Source: Synaphobranchus kaupii (lineage: Eukaryota > Chordata > Actinopteri > Anguilliformes > Synaphobranchidae). From it: DNA of 64,000 nt. The notes under the pieces are model-generated. The model did not search any database, was not told where the DNA came from, and was given only the letters and a program-made list of their open reading frames with translations. Positions 23,461-35,802 of the stretch are shown here, piece after piece. Each line of letters opens with the position of its first letter. The first letter of the stretch is position 1. Position numbers and translations under genes: made by a program. The stretch covers positions 13,515,197 to 13,579,196 of the forward strand of contig CM056389.1 of NCBI GenBank assembly GCA_029718625.1. Reading direction: 5' to 3'.

Positions 23461-25145
23461 GAATTTCCTGCCAGGACTGTAAACAGTCAGTTCACCTTTG
23501 GTAGTCAGGATAAGGGACACACTTCTGTAAACAGCCTTACATAAGTACAACATTTCCCACCAATGCACACGCCTCCCTCCAGGGCCAACAGGTAGTCTCG
23601 GGCCATATAATTTCAGGTGACGGGCTATAATTTTTCCTTTACATCTCTTCTAAACAAGTTCCTCTTGCGAAGGTTCATAACAGGGTGTCTGCTTTCACTC
23701 CTATTTCATGTTAGTGCTGCAATTCAGCTTTGTTATGCAAGGGTCATCACGTGCTCTTTTTGACTGTAATTTTCCACTCGGACTGCACTTCAAGTTCCTA
23801 TAAGAATCTTGCAACAGAATGATCTTTAATTTTCCTTCAACTACCACTCTCCCCCCCTTTTGTCCTTTCTTAGGACAATTACACTTGTATGTTTCCTAGT
23901 CTTATTGCTTCATCATCAACAGTTTCCTTCACTAAACATAGTGAACTAGTAGGCTAGTGTAAGCCAATTGTGCTCACTTATGAACCAAGAAGTGGCCTGC
24001 TTAGTCCTAAAGTCATCATAGTCATAGGCTACATGTACGCTACAGTTTTTTGAATTTATTTTTTTAAAGGGGGTGCTGTGCTGTTATGATTTTGAAAGCC
24101 ACGATGGCGATGATGCAGATCTGGCAAAACCTTGTATGCAATAAAGGCATAGCCCTTTTCTTTTCTTTCTTTTTGTTGTTTTCAAAGGGTTTCTCGATAT
24201 AATTGCTGACCTGTGGCGAAAGTGTTGCCGTGGTAACAGATTGACGTAACACCTGTCCAGGAATGTAAACAAGTCGGGGATTTTTCATGGTAAGAAGACA
24301 TTTTATGACACTGAACTTGTGATCATGGTGTGATCATTTGTGATGTGTGCTTGTTATAGCCACACCTATTAGTTTAGGGAAGTGCACAGACTACTTAGTT
24401 CTGATGATGAATTTGTGTATATCTAGTGTGTTGCTGAAACGTAATGATGGAAGTGTTTTACATTTATTTATTGTTCTGTTGATTGAGCGGTTAGTGGAAG
24501 GATGGGATAAATGCAGCACATGCAGTATGAGTTTTGCAACACAGTAGCTAGGGAAAACCATGACAATTATGTTTTTTATAATCTGTTTTATATTTGTTGG
24601 TTTTCTCTCTCTCTGTCTTTCCGTATAGGGAAGTGGTATTTGTCACTGTTTTGAGGAGAGATTATGACATTTAGCATTCTGTAAACGCTGTTTTTAATGC
24701 CCTCATCTATCTGAGCTGACCTGCTCCTTGCATTTTGTACAGTATATCCATATAGTATGATTGTCATGTACTTTCGACTCATCGAGAGCAATCATAACTG
24801 TAATGTGTTGACAATATAACTGCCGTTATCTGCTGTGATGTGTACTTTGTACTTTGTGTGTGTCTACCCCTCTAAATGCGGACTGAGAACCTGCGGTATA
24901 GTGACGATGCCATGTGACCAATGCTGATTAAGTTTGATGATGCTATTGCCAAAAACTTAATCAATCATTGTTAGGGGGGCCGGGTGAACCGTGCTATGTA
25001 AACCCTGTTCGCAGCCACGTGCAAAGCAAAAAAATAATTCTAGAGCCTTCTGTAGCATTAAAGGAAATAACAGGGCAGAAGGGGCACACTTTCGCAGGAG
25101 CAAGTCGTTTACAGAGGTGGGCAGAGGAGGGCTTCAACTTGTACT
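23461..25145 (+). repeat. Upstream flank of SelW gene 3, duplicated at 37420-38399
   Basis: Co-linear phrases include 'gaatttcctgccaggactgtaaa' (23461 and 37422), the 'ttttctctctctctgtctt' phrase (24600 and 37841) and 'gaggactgagaacctgcggt' type (24880 and 38099). It differs from the flanks of copies 1/2 until the last about 150 bases before the ATG. Confidence 0.75.
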
Positions 25146-27158
25146 ATGGTCGTATGAGTGCACATCGCCTACTGGTCGTGTGTCAAGCTATGTTTAGCAT
25201 TGTGCATTTTGTTAGCCTAGCTAACATTAGCCAACTTACACCGACTTGGCAGTCCAAGCTGACATTATAGCTATTAGCTGTAACTTACAATAGCAATCTT
25301 TAGCAGCTGTGCATGCTCAGCTTTTCAGGTCAGGCTCAAATTGCATTTTGGTCTGAAATATCCAAATCAGAGTTTGTTGTGACATATTGGGATTTTTTCC
25401 CCCCGCATGCACTGACAATCTTGTCTTTCTGTTTCCAGTGGAGGATGAGGGTACCGGTCCAAGGCAAGTAGCTTCCTATTTTTATTATGTTCACTGTATT
25501 AGTGAAGTGCATTTGATTATCAGAAGAGTAAAACCATCAATTGATTTAGCTAATTTTTGTCTTCTCTCAGGCCATCACACTGCGTGATGACCTTGATGAC
25601 AACTTCCCATGTGACCTTGAAATTGTAAGTTGTGGTATTTAATACTATAATTGAATGGAAGCAACAGATTTGTGAAAATGTTACAAGATATTTTTCTGTG
25701 TATGAATCACAATTGACTATTCAAAACAGTTCTTAATTAGCCATTAAACATTGCTGTAACAAACCTTTAAGCAAACCTTTAAGTTCTTAGCACATTTGTC
25801 TGGGGAAATAGCCTTATCTGTGGTGTTTTGACTGCTGTGCTTTCTCATGCATCCTCCTGGTGTACACTTTCTCTCTCTACAGACCAGCTCAAGAATATCC
25901 ATAGGAGGGAGCTTTGAGGTGAAGGTGAATGGCAGGCTGGTTCACTCCAAGAAGGTGAGGGAAAAAAAACTTTCACATTCACATTAATCAGTTTTGCAAG
26001 TGGGCAGTTTTGATCTTCAGTAGTAAGCACAGTGTAATGTCCTGATGCACAGATTGGTTTATTTTTGCTGTAACATTACAGCATTTAGTACAAAAAGGCA
26101 TCCGGCACTCATGGAACCTTGATTTTTGTTAATGTGTAGACTGTAACTGAATAACATCATCTTCAAGAGGCATTAATCTGTGTAATGATAATAGGAAAAA
26201 ATCATGGAATTTCAGTTAATCCTCACCTAATATACGTGTACAAGAAAATTGATAGAACTTCATACTATGGTCATATACCATTACATACTTACCATTATTT
26301 TGACTCTTTCCATGCCTTACTTGTGATTTTATTTATTTTTGTCCCCGTGGGCTTTTAAATGTGTGTAGGCATGACAGCAGACTTGACTTTGCATAATCCC
26401 ACATCAAATAAAATGGAAATGGATCCCATTTCCATGTCAAATAATGCAAGTAAGACATCAGCTCATAAAAAGCTCATGTTTAATGTCTCTACAATCTATT
26501 TCATCCTCCACTGCTATATGCACAGAAATATCAGATTACTGGAAGCTATCAGTTTACGCCAGTATTTACGTTACGCGTACACATGAAAATAAGAAATGTG
26601 ATTACTCTAAAAGCCGCGTTTACATGATTCTCTCCATAATCAGCTCTGTGGAAAAGGTACAGTAGCTACTAACTGCTTCCCATTGTAAGGACAAAAATTA
26701 TCCACCGCTTTACCGATCTCTAAATCTGGCCAATTTCCCGATAATTTCAGTTATTTAATGTGCTAGCCCGCCAACAATACAATATATTTTCACCGGTGAA
26801 ATGTGTAAATGTAATAATAAAATTCTGGAAGTGAGATCCTGAATGAACCCCAGGCCAAGCAAATGTTGACGGGTGGAACAATTTTGACATTAGGCTACAC
26901 CGCCCCTTCTGCATTACATGCGCAGTTTCAAAAATCCGAAAATAAATCGTAGAAAGGCGTTTACATGCACCAAAAAATCTAAAGTTTGGGCAAAAAACCA
27001 GGAGTGTAAATCGGGTTTCTAAAACACGGATTATGACCTTACCTAATCAGATAAAGGTGTTTACATGACCATTCCAAAAACCAAGAGTATCGCCATAACC
27101 GGGTTCAGATCGGAGTATTAGTGTGCGCGTGTTGTGGAGACTAATGAGTGTGCATGCT

Positions 27159-27199
<41 letters not shown>

Positions 27200-27299
27200 G
27201 TGTGCGCGTGTGTATGTTTAGGGCGGAGAAGGCTTTGTGGACAGCGAAGGGAAGATGGGCGTGATAATAAGAGCCATAGAGAAGGCCCTTAAGAAGTGA
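25146..27299 (+). CDS. selenow: Selenoprotein W-like, tandem copy 3 (first exon disrupted)
   Basis: Exons 25146-25174, 25439-25463, 25571-25624, 25883-25954 and 27222-27299 (TGA 27297-27299) are recognisable, with Sec TGA 25446-25448 in CGGU-GYRSK. The exon-2 donor is GC (AAG|GCAAGT). Exon 4 is one codon shorter than in copies 1/2 and the C-terminus has one extra Lys. Oddities: codon 4 is TGA (25155-25157) where copies 1/2 have AAA, and the exon-1 donor is GTCGTG because four bases (GTAG) are missing. Exons 2-5 are fully open and a SECIS is present. Options: an expressed gene with another first exon, readthrough or Sec insertion at codon 4, or a pseudogene. Intron 4 has an insertion (about 26520-27125) that replaces conserved sequence. 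Confidence 0.65.
26520..27125. mobile_element. Insertion/replacement in copy 3 intron 4
   Basis: Copies 1, 2 and 4 have a conserved stretch ('cccaggcatttatagcaggg') here. Copy 3 instead has about 600 bp including two 'gtttacatga' phrases in AT-rich sequence. I see no coding capacity and cannot name the family. Confidence 0.5.
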
Positions 27300-27318
27300 G
27301 GGGGCATTCGGCTTGGAG

Positions 27319-27883
27319 GTAAAAAAGCTCTCTGTCTCTGTCTCCGTCTGTGCATGTGTCACTTTGCAATGATATATGTTGCCTTGATGACGCCTGTCTT
27401 TCATGCAAGATGTTTATGACAATCGACTTTTAATTTTAGGTTTGCACCCGATGAAAGAACTCTGCCCGCCATGTGTGTCATTTGTTTACAATTTTTGAGA
27501 TGCTTCCAGCTGCGTTTCCGTTTTCATCGCCACAAATGCTATGAACTGTGGGTCATTCCCTCAGCAAAGACTGCGAGATTGCATACTTGCAGAAAGTCCG
27601 CATAAAGGGCTCGAAAAGTCGACGGGGCGCTCACGCACTTGCCAATTTTACAGTGGGACAGCCCTGAGCCCTCGCTGACTTATCGGGAACACACCTCAAA
27701 GTCTGTGAGGATGGACATTGAGATTGGGATCTCATTCTCTCTCTCTTGCTCTCTCCTGACTTTTTCTCTGTGCTCAGTGTTATAGTCAGTGTAATAGCCA
27801 TCTTTCTTTCTCACCTGTCAGTGTCCAACAATAGGGACAAAGGTATAAAGAGAATTGATTCGCGTCCTCTCTCTTTCTTACAG
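27319..27883 (+). other. 3'UTR intron of SelW copy 3, enlarged
   Basis: The donor and acceptor match the other copies, but about 400 extra bases (about 27340-27745) sit inside. Part of the insert (about 27625-27715) resembles 22847-22940, so it is a dispersed repeat. Confidence 0.55.
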
Positions 27884-27906
27884 TCCGGTCTCTCAGTATT
27901 GTCCCT

Positions 27907-27992
27907 CTCTCCGGTGTGGCGGTTGATGATGGTGGTGCTCGAAGTGTCTGTGACATGGGTACAACCTGATAGTACCCGCTACGCCTGGGAGA
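27907..27992 (+). promoter_or_regulatory. SECIS element (form 2) of SelW copy 3
   Basis: The quartet ATGA is at 27926-27929 and TGAT at 27967-27970. Changes on the 3' side (GACATGGGT instead of GACACGAGT) keep pairing as G-U wobbles, so the fold is preserved. Confidence 0.87.
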
Positions 27993-27999
27993 AACCACA

Positions 28000-28735
28000 C
28001 AGAGCGGCCGCACTCCTACAAGTTTAGACCGCATGGTCTCAGGGTGATGGGAACTTAAAAGGATCTAATAGCATATTTAGTAAACACATGAAGGGTCTAA
28101 AGAAGATTAAACATTTGGCAAAGGGAACTGTGGGCAACTCACCTTTTGACTGCTTGTTCAAAATGGGCTCATTGCTAAAATCTTTATTCAAGCCTCATCA
28201 TCTTGCTCATTATTTTTCATTGGCCAAACCTCTGGGGTAAATAACTTTACTTGGTTGTTTTGAAATGTTGGTTTCATCCCAGCTTCCCCTTTCAAAATAG
28301 TTTTTTTCATTCTGAATTTTACAGTATTTCTTCCTTTTTGGCATTACAAATGTCCATATATTTCTCAGTTGGTGCAATCTCTATTTAATGTTAAACATGC
28401 TAATTCATGTTATATTCAAATAAACAGTTGATTTTGGGACAGTTATATGTTTTCTTTTTTGTGTTGAAATTGTTGAAATAAATTTTAAAAAACTAGAGAG
28501 CTATTAGATTGTAGCATAAAGATTGTACGTAGCCAAGTGTATGTGTCCTCACCCATTTCAAGTTATTGGTAAAACTAACAGAAGTGTGAGTGTAGTAATT
28601 CAAATCTATTTGGTGACCCTGAATTTTGACTGCTATAATAAGAACGCAATTAGAAACTAAACATAAAAAATGGCCTCTCCCTACTGCTCAACAGTGTATG
28701 AGCATTGAAAACGTCAACCAAGGGCCTCATTTATG
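28000..28735 (+). other. SelW copy 3 3' flank
   Basis: Alignable with the 3' flanks of copies 2 and 4. AATAAA is at 28419-28424. It ends in the phrase 'agggcctcatttatgaac', the start of a dispersed repeat also seen truncated after copy 4 (about 42761). Confidence 0.6.
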
Positions 28736-29821
28736 AACGGTGCGTACGCACAAATAAAGATGCGTAAACCACTTACCCTGCTGATTTGGGATTTGACATA
28801 AAAACATGCGTATATTTACGCAAACTGACCCATATGTAAGCACATTTTGGCAACTGGAAATTGGCGACTCCGATGACAAAGTAATGAAATACAGATGAAT
28901 TAGTCCCACCAGGAGTTTTTTGTTGCGGCCTAAAATGCTTGATTTCGCGGGAGCTTTTCTTAAAAGTTGCAATGCAAAGTGCGATGTTTTGTGTGTTTGT
29001 TGCGATGGAGTTAACGTGAAGTAATTCTGTTTGTGCTCGTGTGATACCCGGAAGTGTATTTTGTATGTATAAACACAGACTTGCAACAGCAGAACCCAAA
29101 CGCGCTTTTATTATGAAACCATTTTTACACTCAGTTATGACGGGGAAACTGACCCTGCTTTATGAGACTCCCTACAACGGAGGAGATATTTTAATAAAAA
29201 CATTTTGTAAGTTGCCTATTTGTGTTTGAAATCATTTGTGTTGCAGCCCCTTCGAACCGGGGTCGTAACACAACGATTTGACAATGTTTGGGGGGAAAGT
29301 TGCGCCTTTGTCCTCTGCACCACCGCGGTGCCTGGTCAAATTTATTTTTGACAAAAACAATGTCCACACATTATGCCTGACTCACATGAGCATATAAATA
29401 AGAAGTGCAAGAAAACCCTAAACATAATGCGGTGTCTGTCAGGATCGGACTGGGGAGCAGACAGGTTGGCACTAACAACTATCGCTATAGCACTAATGTG
29501 GTGTTTGGATCAGAAACCAAAACTCAGTTAAGTAGGTTAGATGGAGTCCAGGTTCAAGCACCGAGGATCTGCTGTGGGGCCTAATGGTCCACACCGACTT
29601 CAGCTGTGCAGGTAGAGATGGGGGAGGCGCCTCTTTGGCTTAGAAGGTGGCAGCTCTTATTGCCATGCTGGGTTGCTATACAAGGGCATCATGAGTCACA
29701 TGCAGTAAAGAGGGTATTGCAAACATGCTGGGAGCACGGTAAGGGCAAACGTTTTGTTAGAAGCGATACTATGACCTTTCTGCATGTGAATGAATCGCTA
29801 TGGGAATTGGGGGGTGAGACT
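28736..29821. other. Spacer with unidentified repeat sequence
   Basis: The dispersed repeat from 28729 continues for several hundred bases, then non-coding DNA. Short open frames have no recognisable domains. Confidence 0.4.
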
Positions 29822-30180
29822 TGATTCAGCTCTAAATTACGCAGGTACAGTATGGAACACATGACTGGCTAAATAGCTGTAAGTCATCAAGGGTCTAAGG
29901 TATCAAACGAGCCCCAAACCATCAGTCTGCGGCCAGCTATGGCGTAGATGTGGATGGATCACTTTAAGGGTTTCTTCTCCTGGCTTTTTCCCCCATAGAG
30001 TTCTATAGGAAGATGACTCAGGAGAAATAACCCTTGCAGTGATGCATCCACAGCTACACCATATCTGGCAATAGAGTGATGGTTTGGGGCTCGTTTGATA
30101 CCGCAGTCCCTTGATGACTTATAGCCATTTAGCCAGCCATGTGTTCCAACTGTACCAGTGTAATTTACAGCTGAATCTAG
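29822..30180. mobile_element. Fold-back (large inverted repeat) element
   Basis: About 29822-29932 and about 30078-30180 are inverted copies of each other: 'gattcagctctaaattacgc' against 'gtgtaatttacagctgaatc' at the outer ends, and 'aacgagccccaaaccatc' against 'gatggtttggggctcgttt' at the inner ends, around a loop of about 145 bp. The right arm is also present in the interior of the Sleeping-Beauty-type element (about 14120-14300). Confidence 0.75.
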
Positions 30181-31040
30181 TCTCACCCCCCAATTCCCAT
30201 CAGAGATCTATTCAAATGCAGAGAGGTTATAGTAATGTAGAATGTAGGAAAATAAAATAAAAATTAGTTATGGTATTTTTATTTAATTTCAGTTACACTA
30301 CAGTTTTATTTTTTATTTTTATTTCAGTTAACTAACATGTTTTTTTAAATTTTAGTTTCAGTTTTAGTTTCAATTCCAGATAACTATAATAACCTTGAGT
30401 CCAGCACGGGGTTGTGAGCCTTGTAAACAGTTTTTATTTTTTACAAACAAAGCATATAGAAAATATATATAGACAACATGATACAAGCATAATACCACAA
30501 CAGGCTCAAGGATTTAACATTCAAGTAAGACAGAAAATAGCACACGCTAGATGAGTTTTTACAGCTTTGGGATGATAGTGTATTTAAATAAGTATCCAGG
30601 GATGTTTTGAAAATTAAGAAATTGGGTTTCTGATCAAAAAACCTGCTGGTGTGAATGTGATATTTACCTAATAATAAGAGAAGGTTGACAATATATTATG
30701 CATCATTACCCAAAATTTCACCATTTGAGACACCAAATAAAATGTGTTTCATTGCCAATTTAAATAATGTGCATTTCTTATGAATGTAGTTTTAAAGATT
30801 GATCCAAAATACACGGCTATATAAGCAATCTCAGAAAAGGTGTTTAATGTTTCATCTTCCCCTTTGGAAGTCAAGTCTATTTTAAAGAAGTCTCCTTTAC
30901 TTGGTTAAGAGATATTGTTTTGGTAACAGCTAAGTCCATTCCCACTTAATATACTCAAACATGTTGTTCCAAAAAAAGACTGCAAGGGGAGACAAAGCGA
31001 TATCCCGAATCTATATTTGACATAGATTTAATTTATTTAA
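30181..31040. other. AT-rich intergenic stretch, no gene
   Basis: Contains a T-rich 'ttttagtttcagttttagtttca' type low-complexity segment (about 30290-30395), common in fish genomes. Nothing else is recognised. Confidence 0.4.
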
Positions 31041-31049
31041 ACATTGATT

Positions 31050-31146
31050 TTTTTAAAATCCTTTATTTAAACAGGGGAAAACCCACTGAGACCGAAGTCT
31101 ATTTTCCAGGGATGCCCTGTATTTACAATAAAACATAGAGAAGCAA

Positions 31147-31232
<86 letters not shown>

Positions 31233-32730
31233 CATGGCTACAGTGCAACAAAGAATAATAATAATAACAGTAATAATGACAAAGAAACATGTGCAACATA
31301 GAGAAAAACAAAGATAATGTTAAATGACACAAAAAGTATTTTAAATCAAAAGAGACATAAGTATATTGATTAAAATCCACGATTTGAAACCATGGTAGCA
31401 ATGTCGATTAAATTCAGCATTCACATGTATTCGCCATAACCAATACTTCAATAACTAGATCTTTAAAATGTTCGATAGACACTAGGGAGGTAAGCTTCAT
31501 TGAATTTTGAAAATCATTCCACATGTAAGGGGCAGAAACACTAAAAGCAGTTTTACCCAGTTCAGTCCTAAATCGTGGTATATCAAGTGTAATCCAATAC
31601 TGGGACCTTTTCGTGTAATTTGAGAACTTAATTGAAAGAAGTTTTGCCAAGTAGATAGCGAGTTTAGCAAGCAAAGCTTTAAAAATACAAAGAATGCTAT
31701 GTTGTTTTCTTCTTAAATCTAGGGAGTACCAACCTACTGCCTGATACAGTCTAAAATGATGAGTTCTGAACCCGTCACCTGTAATAAAATGCAGCGCACT
31801 GTGATAGATGACATCCAGTGTTTTTAGAGCAGCAGTGGAGGCATGCATAAATAGGACTATCTCCATAGTCTAGCACTGGCATATTAGTAGCCTGTATATT
31901 CTTCTTCCTACTATCCATAGACAGACAGGTTCTGGTCCTATAAAGGAAACCAAGCTTAGGTTTTAGCTTATTTGCAAGATTTGATACGTGTGATCTCAAA
32001 GAAAGATCACAGTCCAGCCAAATACCTAGATACTTATACTGCTGGATATACTCAACCTCAATATTATTCAATGTAAACAAATGTGCGTCTGAAGTGTCAG
32101 TAGTCTGTGAGGCAAAAATAATATACTTTGTTTTGTTAGCATTTAAAACTAGTTTCAGACTGATCAGAGCATGCTGTATTTCATTAATAGAAGATAACAG
32201 AGTGCTTGCTCAATCGTGGCTGCTGAACAATAGGACAGTATCGTCGGAATAAAAATGAACATTGCAATTTTTCAACTTGGTGGCAATATCATTTTTGTAA
32301 ATGGTAAATAATAACGGACCTAGGACGGAGCCTTGTGGGACCCCTTTATTTACCTTCAGAAAGGGTGACTTCACCTCATCTACAACTATAGGCTAAGTCC
32401 TGTCCGTCAAGTAACTCTGAAACCAATTAATAGCATTTTCATCAAGGCCAGTAGATGACAGCCTGCTTAAAAGAATTGAATGATCAACTGTATCAAATGC
32501 TTTAGATAGATCTATGAATAGGGCTTGCTTTTTGCATTGATTAGTAGGTTTGTCACAAATTAGATGACAACTTTTATCAATATATAAAGATTTGATAAAA
32601 GTTGTCCTGGGAATGATACAAACATTTCCTTTTGGAGCAGATGATAACATTCTGATACCATTTGGAATTGCAACAATTACATTAGCATAGTCTTGTGGGG
32701 TAACAGGAAACACACATTCAGAAAGAAATT
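31050..32730 (-). mobile_element. LINE fragment (L2/CR1/Rex-like), decayed reverse transcriptase
   Basis: On the minus strand the pieces read, from high to low coordinate: LFIDLSKAFDTVDHSILLSRL (about 32450-32520), FYSDDTVLLFS (about 32225-32258; YSDD in place of YADD at the RT active site), YLGIWLD (about 32020-32045), then a C-terminal part. The frames are broken by stops and shifts. The 3' end is near 31050-31130, with a typical 'cctttatttaaacaggggaa' type tail, so the copy is 5'-truncated. It is a dead retrotransposon. Confidence 0.8.
31149..31227. repeat. (TA)n microsatellite
   Basis: About 80 bases of uninterrupted TA inside the 3' end of the LINE. It can form cruciform or unpaired DNA, and its length is probably polymorphic. 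Confidence 0.95.
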
Positions 32731-32802
32731 ATTTTAAGTGAACAGTTGACCCTCATTATTAAACAGCTGACTGCCAAGCAAAATACCTCAGTCAACCAAC
32801 TC

Positions 32803-33067
32803 TTATTAAACAGAGTTTTGTTTTTAAATCTGTGTTGTTCCATATAAAATACTTGTGTGGAGAGACGTTTTGTTTGTATATTAAAGACCAGCATTATAAC
32901 ATTTGCTTGTGGTCATTTTGACAGCTTAAGCAGGATTTTTAAGACGGTGAAATTTCACTAGTATTACCAGTGACATTTGAATGTCAGCCAGCTATTTAGG
33001 AGAGACCAAATTGATGATTTGTCACAACGCAAGGCTTTTCGTAGTGAGCCGACAAATGAGTGAGTAG
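32803..33067. repeat. Direct repeat A flanking the Tc1 remnant
   Basis: Shares about 260 bases with 34806-35102, for example 'aaatctgtgttgttccatat' (32826 and 34829) and 'gagccgacaaatgagtgagtag'. The right copy has about 40 extra bases (about 35014-35051). Confidence 0.75.
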
Positions 33068-33240
33068 ACAAAGTGCCTTTTATATTCAAGGGAACTGATG
33101 TGCAGTGGCCTGCCTCTCCAGCATTACTGTGCGTATCAAAAATTGTGTTTTTGATTTGTGTGAGCAAAGCCATCATGCTAAACGTAAGCATTGATCATGA
33201 TAAGAAATGGGATGTAGCTATGTTACATTTTCATAATGCC

Positions 33241-33280
33241 CACATTATGATTGTTATGCCAAGATAACAATCATAATGTG
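33241..33280. other. Perfect 17-bp hairpin
   Basis: Arms 33241-33257 (CACATTATGATTGTTAT) and 33264-33280 are exact reverse complements around a 6-base loop (GCCAAG). It lies between the direct repeat and the Tc1 remnant. Confidence 0.85.
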
Positions 33281-33879
33281 AGAAAACACAAAGCCAAGTT
33301 ACATTAAATAATTTGGGAAAGACTGGTTAGCGTTGCTTTGGAATAGAGCAAGTTTAACTAGAATGTAAAGTTAATAAATTAACTTTAGCGTGGTTGCTTC
33401 AACAGTTTGTTTACCAGATTAAAATTTAGAGCTGTAGCATCTTAAAACTTCGGTAGTGTAACATCATGCAAGCACGGAGCTAATTGGGTTGCCAGGGTGG
33501 CATTGGCCACCGTGTGTGCCACCCAAATTAAGTTTTATTCCTGTCATTGGCTATTTGTCAATGGTAGACACATTGATAGCGCTTCAAGTAAAAAACTATT
33601 GTTTTTATGTAACCTACAGTAGATGGAGTAGCTCCAGACTGGAAAACAAAGACACTCACTCACTTTGGAGTAGAACGTTCCTGAAACTCAACTTTTCACA
33701 CAGAAGGTAAATATTCCATGCATCAACAAGCAGTCGAATACAGGCACGGATGGCAGGAGCTTTAATCATAAAGTAGCGAGTGTTTCAATAGGAACATCGA
33801 CTAAAGTGACATCTGCATTTAGAACTATGGGAAAGTAAATAGGGTCGGAAATTGTGGTCGAAAGTGCACATTCGATGAC

Positions 33880-34545
33880 CATGATGCCCGTGCATTAGTG
33901 CGATGTGAAAAACAGAAGAGCAACTCTTACTGAGGTGACTGAGAATGTCAGTGCAGGATGTGGTCAAACTTTGTCAGCAAAAACAGTCTGTATACAACTA
34001 CATAGAGAGGGATATTATAGTAGGGTTGCAGTGCATAAACCCCTCATTACAAAGATGAATGCACATTTGAGAGTTCAGTGGTGCAAAACCATAGGCACTG
34101 GTCTACTGAGATGTGGAAAAAAGTGATATGATCAGTTGAGTCATCCTTCACCATATTCTCGACAAGTAGGCGAGTGCATGTGTGGTGTACACCAAGAGAA
34201 CGGTACAGGCCTGAATGCTTGGCCCCTACAGTGGCTCTGTGGGAGGCATTTTCCTGGCATTTCTATCCTGATGGGAGTGATCTCTTCCATGACAATGCCC
34301 CATCCACAGAGGGGTCACTGAATGGTTTGATGAGTATGAAAATGATGTGAATCATATGCTATGGCCTTCGCAGTCACCAGATCTCAACCCAATTGAACAC
34401 CTGTGGTAGATTTTGGACTGACGTGTTAGACAGCGCTCTCCACCACCATCATCAAAACACCAAATGAGGGAATATCTTTTGGAAGAATGGTGTTCTATCC
34501 CTCCAGTAGAGTTCCAGAGACTTGTATATATAACCGGTTTCACTT
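33880..34545 (+). pseudogene. Tc1-like transposase pseudogene
   Basis: Fragments in different frames match Tc1-family transposases. An N-terminal helix-turn-helix part reads RATLTEVTENVSAG...SAKTVCIQLHREGYYSRVA (about 33913-34030). A middle DDE part includes 'FHDNAP' (about 34288-34307). The hallmark [11 protein letters not shown] (about 34376-34408) is followed directly by a stop, then [19 protein letters not shown] (about 34465-34522). Several stops and frame changes make it inactive. It is flanked by direct repeats at 32803-33067 and 34806-35102. Confidence 0.85.
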
Positions 34546-34805
34546 ATGCAGCTCTCAGTATTTTGTTGCAAACTAATGGAAAACAAATTTTCTTTTTGCA
34601 TTTTTCCAAAGTTTCTTTGCATTTGTGGCACTTTGTTTTGACTTAAATTATGAAAATAAACAAATCTAAGTTTGTACTGTAAATGGTACACCTGTCTTGT
34701 TTCATTTACCAAGTTTATGTGATGCTCACACCTGGAGTTATAAAGCCTTAAACAGAGCACACCCCTAAATAGGTGAGAATTGACCAAATTTGGCATCTGC
34801 GCCAA

Positions 34806-35102
34806 GGGGTTAAACAGCGTTTTGTTTTTAAATCTGTGTTGTTCCATATAAAATGTTGGTGCGGATAGAAGTTGCGTTTGTATATTAAAGACCAGCATTA
34901 TAACATTTGCTTGTGGTAATTTGATAGCTTAAGCAGGATTTTTAAGACGGTGAAATTTCATTAGTGTTACCAGTGACATTTGAACGTCAGCCAGCTATTT
35001 AGGAGAGACCGAATGGACTGGCTAACTCGGGAGCTGAACTTGGAAATGGATGATTTCTCACAACGCAAGGCTTTTCAGAGTGAGCCGACAAATGAGTGAG
35101 TA
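34806..35102. repeat. Direct repeat B flanking the Tc1 remnant
   Basis: The right-hand partner of 32803-33067, about 2.0 kb apart and in the same orientation. Confidence 0.75.
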
Positions 35103-35353
35103 GGTCAGGTTGATCTCTCACAGGACAGGTGGACACACAGGTTAGACATCCATCTTGGCTCTGTTATGCTACTAAACGTCAGTAAACTGACTCCACCCTT
35201 CCTGGTTATCTACATGAGAGATGGGTAAACTATTTTCTCCAATCATGAGTCAGGCTAGGAGTTTTGAGCATGTGACCATATGGGCTGTCAAGCCGAATTA
35301 TAAAGGGATCCTCACCTGGATAACTTCACAGTTAACTATTAACCCAAAATAAG

Positions 35354-35802
35354 GGGCTGCGTTCAGATCCGGAATTTATCCTTGCTTCTTGTCATTTCCT
35401 TCCCTTGCTTCAAGGGGGGAATCCCCAAAATGCCAGGATGAAATATGGCTGCCACACCAAGTGTGATTCGGATCCAATTTAAGAAAGGGGAGGTTGTAAT
35501 TGTATTCCCTCGCCCCCTCGTTTATCCTCCCTTCCACCAAGGGTATAAAATACAAGCTTCCAGCAAGAAGTGAATCCCACAATGTAATGCTCCACGTGGA
35601 AAAGGTGGGCGGTCACATTTCAACTCTATGGTGTTGCGAGGGCGGTTCGGTTCCGTTTTTGTTTGTTTCTCGTCAACCCTCCCTTGCAGAGCACCTTTTA
35701 AGTTTGCTTGCTGCACGTAGCAAATTGCGTTACAAGATAGCTCCACCGAGGAGAGACCGCAAGGGAAGGGAGTGTGTTAAATTGGATTTGAATGCAGCCA
35801 GG
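35354..35802. mobile_element. MITE with 'GGCTGCGTTCAGATCCGG' type ends
   Basis: The left end (about 35354) and the right end (about 35780-35802, 'aaattggatttgaatgcagcc') are imperfect inverted repeats. A second copy in inverted orientation lies at 36539-36866. Confidence 0.7.

Noticed and set aside
25154..25174. Alternative ATG overlapping the codon-4 TGA in SelW copies 3 and 4 (ATG AGT ...)
   Set aside because: This frame runs through exon 2 without the Sec codon but meets a stop (TGA) early in exon 3 in both copies.
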